This document shows positions 57,182 through 64,000 of a DNA stretch of 64,000 nucleotides, piece by piece. Source of the DNA: SAR202 cluster bacterium. Its GTDB lineage: Bacteria; Chloroflexota; Dehalococcoidia; Lucifugimonadales; UBA3495. The stretch lies in the NCBI GenBank assembly GCA_013204585.1, contig JABMNL010000053.1, positions 1 to 64,000 on the forward strand. The letters run 5' to 3'. Each line of letters starts with the position of its first letter. Position 1 is the stretch's first letter. The notes under the pieces were generated by a model that was not told the DNA's origin, searched no databases, and saw nothing but the letters and a program-made list of their open reading frames with translations. A program made the position numbers and the translations under genes.

Positions 57182-58675
57182 TTAATGACTGTCCGTGGCG
57201 TCCGTGGGCGGCCCGTCCGCTATTCCCTGCTCCCACAACTCGTGGAAGGTCTTGCGCGGCAATGCTGGTAGGTCACGGCCCCTGGTCCACTTGGAGACAA
57301 TGGGTAGGGGGAGTTTTCGGTACCACCGGCCGTCTTTGGTCATGGGCGTGATTGGCGAGAATTGAAGCAACCCTTGGAGTGTCCGTCCAGTCTGGTGTCC
57401 GAACTTAACAAGGGACGGTCTGCTCATTACCCAAGCGTAGACACGGGCGACCATTCGCTCCGATTCAGGTGCCGAGCGCTGGCTGTCATCAGGGCTCTCG
57501 GCGGTTTTCTTGCGCAGGTCCAGCAGCATCCTGGGGATGTCTATCTTGATGGGGCAGACTTCCCGACAGGCCCCGCAGAGGCTGGAGGCTTGGGGTAGTT
57601 CCTTGGCATTTTTCAGCCCAACCAGCATGGGCGTGATTACTGCGCCGATGGGGCCGGGGTAGACCCAGCCGTAGGCGTGGCCGCCGATGCGTTGGTAGAC
57701 CGGGCAGATGTTCAAGCAGGCCCCGCAGCGGATGCAATAGAGCGCTTCCCGCAACGCCGGGTCGGCCAACATTGCAGAACGGCCATTGTCTACGAGTATC
57801 AGATGGAATTCCTCGGGGCCATCCTCGTCGTCGGCGCGGCGCGGGCCGGTGGTCATGCTCACATAGCTGGTGATGCGCTGTCCGGTGGCGGAACGGGGCA
57901 GCAACCGGAGAAACGTGGATAGGTCTTGCATGGAGGGAATTACTTTTTCCATGCCGGTGATGCCGATGTGAATGCGTGGGGCAGAGGTACAGAGGCGACC
58001 GTTGCCCTCGTTGGTGATTATTACCAGGGTGCCGGTCTCGGCCACCACGAAGTTGGCCCCACTAATGCCTAGGTCGGCCTCCATGAACTTATCCCGCAGT
58101 ACTGTTCGGGCGGTGGCGGCCATGTGGAAAATGTCTTCGTCGTAGGGAATCCCCAGTTTTTCGGTGAAGAGTTCGGCCACGTCCTCCTTGGACTTGTGCA
58201 GGGCGGGGGCCACCAGATGGGATGGCGTTTCATTGGCCAGTTGGATGATGTACTCGCCAAGATCGGTCTCGTATACGTCCACTCCCAGGGCTTCCAACAC
58301 CGGGTTCAGATCCAGTTCCTCGGAAACCATGCTCTTGCTTTTGGTGGCGATTTTGACGTTCCGCGTGCGGACAATATGGGCGACTATCTCGTTGGCCTGG
58401 TCGGCGTCTTTTGCAAAGTGGAGGTGGCCACCGGCGGCGGTGACGTTGGCGTGGAGGAGGTCCAGGTAATAGTCCAGGTGCTCAATGGTGTGGATCTTGA
58501 TGTCCCTGGCCTGCTGACGCCACTGTTCCCAAACCTCGGGGGTGACTTCCTCGATGCGGTCCTGACGCGCAACGTCGAACCCGGACGCCACACGGTCAAG
58601 GGCCCGGCGCAGCTTGGGGTCGAGCATGGCTTGGGCCGACGCGGCGGAAAAGTTCTTTGTCTTTATTTCAGCCAA
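57182..58675 (-). CDS. lutB: lactate utilization iron-sulfur protein LutB-like
   Basis: LREALYCIRCGACLNICPVYQRIGGHAYGWVYPGPIGAV; SSLCGACREVCPIKIDIPRML. Confidence 0.94.
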   Translation of the reverse strand: MAEIKTKNFSAASAQAMLDPKLRRALDRVASGFDVARQDRIEEVTPEVWEQWRQQARDIKIHTIEHLDYYLDLLHANVTAAGGHLHFAKDADQANEIVAHIVRTRNVKIATKSKSMVSEELDLNPVLEALGVDVYETDLGEYIIQLANETPSHLVAPALHKSKEDVAELFTEKLGIPYDEDIFHMAATARTVLRDKFMEADLGISGANFVVAETGTLVIITNEGNGRLCTSAPRIHIGITGMEKVIPSMQDLSTFLRLLPRSATGQRITSYVSMTTGPRRADDEDGPEEFHLILVDNGRSAMLADPALREALYCIRCGACLNICPVYQRIGGHAYGWVYPGPIGAVITPMLVGLKNAKELPQASSLCGACREVCPIKIDIPRMLLDLRKKTAESPDDSQRSAPESERMVARVYAWVMSRPSLVKFGHQTGRTLQGLLQFSPITPMTKDGRWYRKLPLPIVSKWTRGRDLPALPRKTFHELWEQGIADGPPTDATDSH

Positions 58676-58692
58676 TAGGTGAGTCCCAAAAG

Positions 58693-59439
58693 TTATTTGG
58701 AGTCGGCGTCCAGAATTTGTGCTAGGTGCCGGACCTTCACGTTCGAGCCCTGCCGGTTGAGCGCCCCGCTAATGTTCATCAGACAACTCATATCGCAGGA
58801 CACTAGAGTGTCGGCGCCGCTGGCTTGGACGTTGGTTACCTTGTCGGCCACCATGCCCTCGGAAATGTGGGGGAACTTCACGGAGAATGTTCCGCCAAAG
58901 CCGCAGCAAATCTCCGCCCCGGCTAACTCTTTCTCTTCCAGTCCGGGTACTGAGCGCAGCAGTTTCTTGGGTTCCTCGCGGACTTCAACCTCCCGGAGCA
59001 TGTGACAACTGGGGTGATAGGCGGCGGTGCCTTGGTACTCTGCCCCGCAGGCAGCGGCGTCCTCAACTCCCAGCACCTTCACCAGAAACTCGGAGAACTC
59101 GTAGGTCTTGGCGGCCAGGGCCTTGGCTTCGGCAAGCAGTGTTGGGACGTCGGCGAAAAGTTCTAGATAGAAGACACGGATGGTGGCGGCGCAGGAGCCA
59201 GAGGGGACCACCACGTACTCGCTGTCGCGGAACTGGTCCAGCACCCGTTTGGCCAAGGTGCGGGCCTCTTGGGTGAACCCGGTGTTGTAGACCGGCTGGC
59301 CGCAACAGGTCTGGTCTTTGGGGAAGCCCACGGTGACACCCAGCCGACGCAAAACCTTGACCACGCTGACACCCACTTCGGGGTACAACTGGTCGATGAT
59401 GCAGGTGACGAAAAGGTCGGCGTTGGGTTTCTGGGTCAA
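58693..59439 (-). CDS. lutA: CCG-domain (Fe-S)-binding protein LutA-like
   Basis: FPKDQTCCGQPVYNTG; GAEICCGFGGTFSVKFPHIS; two CCG motifs. Confidence 0.94.
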   Translation of the reverse strand: MTQKPNADLFVTCIIDQLYPEVGVSVVKVLRRLGVTVGFPKDQTCCGQPVYNTGFTQEARTLAKRVLDQFRDSEYVVVPSGSCAATIRVFYLELFADVPTLLAEAKALAAKTYEFSEFLVKVLGVEDAAACGAEYQGTAAYHPSCHMLREVEVREEPKKLLRSVPGLEEKELAGAEICCGFGGTFSVKFPHISEGMVADKVTNVQASGADTLVSCDMSCLMNISGALNRQGSNVKVRHLAQILDADSK

Positions 59440-59528
59440 GGGGGATTCACTTCCGTTCTAGCTTCCAGAAGCGTACCAGAGGCAAAGGTGGCTAGCAAGA
59501 TTGGGAGGAAGGAATTGCTGCTGACAAC

Positions 59529-59753
59529 GCCCCATCTCCGACTCCGTTGAACCTAACCTTCCCCCATGAGTAAGCGTTGCCTTAAAAATAGCGAAAGAAC
59601 CCAGCTTTCAGTTCGAACAACCCTATCCACATGTCATTCTGAGCGTAGCGAAGGGTCTGCCACGGTGGTGCTTGGAAGATTCTTTCCCGATGCATCGGGA
59701 CTTCACTCCTCAGAATGACAGTTTTGAGGCAAAGCCGACGAGTGGGGGAAGGG
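59529..59753. repeat. nested repeat: truncated family-B element interrupted by a ~170-bp MITE-like sequence that itself contains a TGTCATTCTGAG..CTCAGAATGACA element (59632-59720)
   Basis: ccttccccc (59557-59565) and gggggaagg (59744-59752) are reverse complements separated by the insert. Confidence 0.7.
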
Positions 59754-59793
59754 TCTATGCGGGATTAGATTCGTAGTAAGTGAGATTGACCGA

Positions 59794-60468
59794 TTAAAAA
59801 GGTCGGGGCGGGAGAATCCGGCGATAGACCCCTGGAGAGCCGGGCGCGTGGCCGTAACTGCCGCCGATGTATTGGTGCATCGTGTCCTGGGCGCGGTGGG
59901 CCTCCCAGGCTAGGGACTCGGGAACTTTCTCGTGTTCGAACTCGTAGACCGTCGTGTATTTGGGACTGCCTTCCACCGCGTGATAGCGACGGACGAACAG
60001 GCAGCCGGGCACTTTGAGATTGCCTGGAGTGCGGACGTTGTCGTAGTAATCGTTGTACTTGTCTTCGATTTCGGATGGCACAATCATTCGGCCAACCTGC
60101 AAGGCTGGGGCCATGCCTCGGCCCATGGTGTCAGGGTCGCTTTCCTTGGGGGAGATTTGGGTTAAAACGTTACGCACGGTGCCCCGACCGACAACCGACG
60201 GAGAAATGCGCTGGGTCCATTCGGTGGGGTTTTGACTCATGTGTTTGTATTCGGGGGACTGAATCGCCGCCGCCGTTTCTAGCTCATAGAGGGCCATATA
60301 GCGCGGGCCGCCCTTGGTCGCCTGGTAGAGAGCGGCGTCCAAGAATCCCGGCGCGCTGAGCCGCTCGGGTAGATGCTCCTGGGCATACCAGGCGTTGAAC
60401 TCGAAATCGTGCTCAGCGTCAACGTCGGCAAACACCATCAACAGCGCTGAACCTTTCTTTTTAACCAT
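59794..60468 (-). CDS. dimeric alpha/beta-barrel-like (EthD/DUF4286-like) protein
   Basis: FADVDAEHDFEFNAWYAQEHLPERLSAPGFLDAALYQATKGGPRYMALYELE, repeated in the C-terminal half. Confidence 0.65.
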   Translation of the reverse strand: MVKKKGSALLMVFADVDAEHDFEFNAWYAQEHLPERLSAPGFLDAALYQATKGGPRYMALYELETAAAIQSPEYKHMSQNPTEWTQRISPSVVGRGTVRNVLTQISPKESDPDTMGRGMAPALQVGRMIVPSEIEDKYNDYYDNVRTPGNLKVPGCLFVRRYHAVEGSPKYTTVYEFEHEKVPESLAWEAHRAQDTMHQYIGGSYGHAPGSPGVYRRILPPRPF

Positions 60469-60513
60469 GATTTACTTCCTTTGTGGGGTTGGTGATAATT
60501 TTGACGGGGAAAC

Positions 60514-60592
60514 GCCCCCATCTCCGACTCCGTCGAGAGTCTCGACTTTGTCGGACCTAACCTGACCCCGCGACGGGGGAAGGGACTTTTCT
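60514..60592. repeat. dispersed repeat family B, intact copy
   Basis: gcccccatctccgactccgtcgagagtctcgactttgtcggacct then ccccgcgacgggggaaggg. Confidence 0.85.
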
Positions 60593-62279
60593 ACGCCGAC
60601 AACACCACATCCAGAATCGCCACTCTGCCTTCCGCGACGGCAGCTAGGCCATCGGCGATGGCCCCGGCGAGGCGTTTGGGGTCTTCTACACGTTCTCCGT
60701 GGCCGCCGAAGGGGGAGGCCAGTTGCTGGTAGTCGGGGCCGGGAATGTCCACCCCGTGGAAGATGCCGGACTTGGCGGCATCGCCATCGGGATAGAAGGA
60801 CAGGTGTAGCCGCTTCATGGCGGCGTAGCTAGTGTTGTTGAACACCACAATCATGATGGGTATGTTGCTTTCGCGGGCCACACCCAAAGCCTGGGTGATG
60901 GGGTTGTAGAGCAGTGCGCCGTCGCCCATTAGGGCCACCACCGGACGGTCCGGGTAGGCCAGTTTCGCGCCGAGTGCGGTGCCAAGTCCCTGGCCGAGTC
61001 CGCCGACGGGACGCAGATAACTCTGGGGATTGTCCCATTTAATTCGGCGCAGTATTTGGGGGCGGTGGACGATGGTCTCGTCAATGTAGATGGTGTCGGA
61101 GGGCATGGCCTCGCTCAAGGCATTGCAGAGCACGCCGGGGTCGATTGGGCTGGAGTCGGACACCCCGTCGCCAACGGCCCGGTACTTCTCCCACACTCCG
61201 CTGTTGCCTGCGTAGTCGTTGGCCTTGGCTCCACTGGACTGGGAGCTTTGGGCCGTCACCGCCTCAGTCAACAGTTGCAGAGTTAGCGGCAGGTCACCTT
61301 CCAGGTAGTGGTCCGCTCCCAGGTCTTGGTAGACCATGAACTCTTTGATGGGGTTCTCGTCGATGATTACCACGGTGGCGTGGGCGGGGCTGGCGCTGGC
61401 CGGATACCAAGGTGAGCGGTTGCCGACGACCAAGAATAGGTCGAATTCGCCCAGCCGTGGCTTCAAGTCGTAGCCGTTGTGCAGCGGGTGGCTCTTGGGG
61501 AAATTCGAGTACGCTGGGCCTTCGGCCTCGAAAACCGGGATGGACATGGTCTCGGCCAGAGCGACCAAGGCATGGAAACCCTCGGCGCTCCGACCCGCAG
61601 AGTCGGCGACAATCACCGGGGCCTTGCTTTGGATAATCAGGTCCGCAATCCGGTCGATGGCCGAAGACTCAGGTCTGGTCTTGGGGGCTTCGGGCTTGTT
61701 CTTGAGGCCGGCGGGCGGAGTCCACTCTTCTAGCATCACCTCCATGGGGATGTTCAGAAAGGTGGGGCCTTTGGGCGTGCGCTGGGCCATCTCTCCAGCG
61801 CGGCTCACAGTTTCGTAAAGCACCTCGGCGCTGGTGACCCGGCTGCTCCACTTGGTGATTGAATCCACCAACCGGTTGGGGCCGCCCACGATGCTCAGGT
61901 TGCGGAGCCACTGGGGGCCGGGGTCGAATCCGTTGGCCTCCCCATAGGTGGTGGTCTCGCCCGATGCCACTAACATTGGAATCTCGCCCTGGAACGCGCC
62001 GTGGATACCCATGGAACCTTGGAGCACGCCCACTCCGGCGTGGAGCAGCACGGCCTGCATTCGGCCCGTCATCCGGGTGTAACCCTGAGCCATGGCCACC
62101 GCCAAGGTCTCGTGCCAGCAGTTGATGTACTTGGGGCCTGGCTCTTCGTTGATTTTCTGTCTGGCCAACGCCTCCCACACCGAGGGCCATTCGGAGCCGG
62201 GTGAGGAAATGATGTAGTCAACGTCGAGCTTGCGCAGGGCTTCGAGGATGGCGTCGCCGCCGTCTTTACGTTCGGGCAT
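60591..62279 (-). CDS. thiamine pyrophosphate-binding enzyme (acetolactate synthase/benzoylformate decarboxylase-like)
   Basis: CWHETLAVAMAQGYTRMTGRMQAVLLHAGVG; TPP motif MGDGALLYNPITQALGVARESNIPIMIVVFNN. Confidence 0.92.
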   Translation of the reverse strand: MPERKDGGDAILEALRKLDVDYIISSPGSEWPSVWEALARQKINEEPGPKYINCWHETLAVAMAQGYTRMTGRMQAVLLHAGVGVLQGSMGIHGAFQGEIPMLVASGETTTYGEANGFDPGPQWLRNLSIVGGPNRLVDSITKWSSRVTSAEVLYETVSRAGEMAQRTPKGPTFLNIPMEVMLEEWTPPAGLKNKPEAPKTRPESSAIDRIADLIIQSKAPVIVADSAGRSAEGFHALVALAETMSIPVFEAEGPAYSNFPKSHPLHNGYDLKPRLGEFDLFLVVGNRSPWYPASASPAHATVVIIDENPIKEFMVYQDLGADHYLEGDLPLTLQLLTEAVTAQSSQSSGAKANDYAGNSGVWEKYRAVGDGVSDSSPIDPGVLCNALSEAMPSDTIYIDETIVHRPQILRRIKWDNPQSYLRPVGGLGQGLGTALGAKLAYPDRPVVALMGDGALLYNPITQALGVARESNIPIMIVVFNNTSYAAMKRLHLSFYPDGDAAKSGIFHGVDIPGPDYQQLASPFGGHGERVEDPKRLAGAIADGLAAVAEGRVAILDVVLSA

Positions 62280-62299
62280 CGGATAATCCTCTCAATTGG

Positions 62300-62332
62300 G
62301 TGAATCTTAGGTGAATCTTAGGTGAATCTTAA
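62300..62332. repeat. 11-bp tandem repeat, three copies
   Basis: gtgaatcttag x2 then gtgaatcttaa. Confidence 0.95.
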
Positions 62333-62488
62333 TTGATGGGTGGGTCCGGCCAAATGTGTGAGTGCGATGGGCTGCCAGGGGAAATTGTGGCTCATTATAC
62401 ATATTATTGGAAATCTTGACGGTTGCGCTCCCCGAATATATCCTCAGCCGCGCAAGACCCGCCTAAAACCCGCCTGCTTGGAGGAATC

Positions 62489-63517
62489 ATGGCCCACGTC
62501 GTTTCCACCGGTTTTGACGTTCCCCCGGGATTTATCGACGCACACGCCCATATCGCGCCGACCAGCTTCCTGAAAGAAGCCCAGAAGTCGGCCAAGTCCT
62601 TTGGAGTGGAAGTACAGGAGACCGACGCCGGTCATGCCCTGACCTTCCCTGGTCTGCCGCCGCTCCGGGCAGCGGGCGGGGGCTTGGCCGACACCGAGGC
62701 CCGGTCAGCCTGGATGCAGGAACAGGGAGTGGGCTCCCAATACATGGCGGCCTGGCTGGATATCCAGGGTTACACCCTGCCGTCGGATAAAGAAGCTGAT
62801 TGGGTGCGGCTGCTCAATGAGCACATGGTGCAGACGGCCAAAGATAGCGGCGCAGCGTTCCAGACCATCGCCGCAGTGCCTCTGCGCGACGGCGAGCGGG
62901 CCGCCAGGGAGCTGGAGTACGCCGTCAATACCCTCGGCATGTTGGGCGCAATGCTGCCCAGCGACCCGGCCGACGTGGACGTGGCCGACTCTAGTTTGGA
63001 GCCGCTTTGGGCAGCGGCGGAGCAACTGGACGTTCCGGTGATGTTGCACGGCGCATCGCACAGCAAATGGCCGTTGGTCGGACCCAGCTATTTGGCCTTC
63101 AGCATGGGCCGAACCCTGGACACCACAATCTTGGCCGCCAAGTTAATCCACTCAGGGTTGCTGGACAAGCATCCCAACTTGAAGCTGCTGTTGTGCCACG
63201 GTGGGGGATTCCTGCCCTATCAGATTGGACGTTTGGACGTGGCCTACCGCAAGGGCCTGGAGAAGGTAACGGAGCTGGAACGGGGCGGCCCCGAAGCATA
63301 CATGTCCATGCTCTACTACGACACGGTGACCATTAATCCCCGGTCGCTGAAATTGCTGCTGGATTTGGCTGGGCCCGAGCACGTGCTGTTGGGCTCGGAC
63401 TGGGTTTGGGCCCCAATGAGCGGCGGCCTGATGGACGCCGTCGATCATGTTGGTCTGGATCAAGCGGAAAAAGACCGCATTTGCCGCCAGAACGCGCTGG
63501 ATTTGTTTGGTGGTTAA
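62489..63517 (+). CDS. amidohydrolase family protein (ACMSD-like)
   Basis: GFIDAHAHIAP metal-binding HxH; LLLCHGGGFLPYQIGRLDVAYRKG; LLGSDWVWAP. Confidence 0.9.
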   Translation: MAHVVSTGFDVPPGFIDAHAHIAPTSFLKEAQKSAKSFGVEVQETDAGHALTFPGLPPLRAAGGGLADTEARSAWMQEQGVGSQYMAAWLDIQGYTLPSDKEADWVRLLNEHMVQTAKDSGAAFQTIAAVPLRDGERAARELEYAVNTLGMLGAMLPSDPADVDVADSSLEPLWAAAEQLDVPVMLHGASHSKWPLVGPSYLAFSMGRTLDTTILAAKLIHSGLLDKHPNLKLLLCHGGGFLPYQIGRLDVAYRKGLEKVTELERGGPEAYMSMLYYDTVTINPRSLKLLLDLAGPEHVLLGSDWVWAPMSGGLMDAVDHVGLDQAEKDRICRQNALDLFGG

Positions 63518-63636
63518 TTAGGGATACCACCTCTGTTCTGGCGCACCCCGGAACCCAGAGTGTTTGCCCTGAGGCCGAGTTTTTGAAGACAAGCAAATGG
63601 CTGGATTATAGGCACGGCCAGGCCTAGAATCTAAGC

Positions 63637-64000
63637 ATGAGCGCACGAAATATTTTCTTTCCCATAATCGCTGTTTTTACCCTATTTTTGTTGGCCTGCT
63701 CCAGCGGCGCGGGCACTGCATCGGTGGCTGTGGTTACTGAGCCAGACCATACCGCAGTTCCAGCGCCGACTTTGGCGCCGACTTTGGCGCCGACTTTGGC
63801 ACCGACTGATGTACCAACAGCGGTTCCCGATAGGCCCATTGAATCGTTGCCCGGTCTGGACAACATCGACACTGCCGCAATGATGCAAGAAGTGCTGAAC
63901 TCCCCAGAGCTGATGAGCTGCCTGACCAGCGCTATGAGCCTCACCGAGCTGATGGGCTTGGCTGAGCGTTCGCCCACTGTCGAAGATATGGCATTAATCC
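63637..64000 (+). CDS. putative lipoprotein, truncated by the window end
   Basis: Manual translation MSARNIFFPIIAVFTLFLLACSSGAGTAS...; open to position 64000. Confidence 0.65.
   Translation, partial: MSARNIFFPIIAVFTLFLLACSSGAGTASVAVVTEPDHTAVPAPTLAPTLAPTLAPTDVPTAVPDRPIESLPGLDNIDTAAMMQEVLNSPELMSCLTSAMSLTELMGLAERSPTVEDMALI

Noticed and set aside
58693-59439. Selenocysteine in LutA CCG motifs
   Set aside because: All expected Cys positions are encoded by Cys codons and no internal TGA is present.

Overview
The window is a gene-dense bacterial chromosomal segment. Gene content and repeat style suggest a Chloroflexota (SAR202/Dehalococcoidia-like) genome, but that is inference only. Most of it is housekeeping or ordinary metabolism: thrS, plsY, prfB (with a programmed +1 frameshift), ribBA-ribE-ribD-dcd, selA, groES-groEL, endonuclease Q-like, coaE, cinA, speD-speB, nifS-like, lutABC, an ECF sigma/anti-sigma pair, a Gld-like ABC exporter with DUF4340, tandem M20 amidohydrolases, glycerate kinase, a TPP enzyme and an amidohydrolase. 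Accessory pieces are a BrnT/BrnA-like toxin-antitoxin pair beside a DUF3644 gene, a HEPN gene with a degenerate nucleotidyltransferase partner, and a CbbQ/NorQ-like AAA+ gene plus a giant CbbO/NorD-like VWA gene with a NUDIX gene between them and no recognisable client enzyme. The most unusual non-coding signals are several families of dispersed palindromic repeats (one apparently nested inside another), a 44-bp tandem repeat copying the 3' end of a DUF1501 gene, many short tandem duplications in gene spacers, and a plsY with no ATG/GTG/TTG start. I found no CRISPR array, tRNA, rRNA or transposase. No feature is clearly an undescribed system; the CbbQ-NUDIX-VWA module and the repeat families are the best candidates for follow-up. 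All family names come from motif and sequence recognition by eye; no database search was run.
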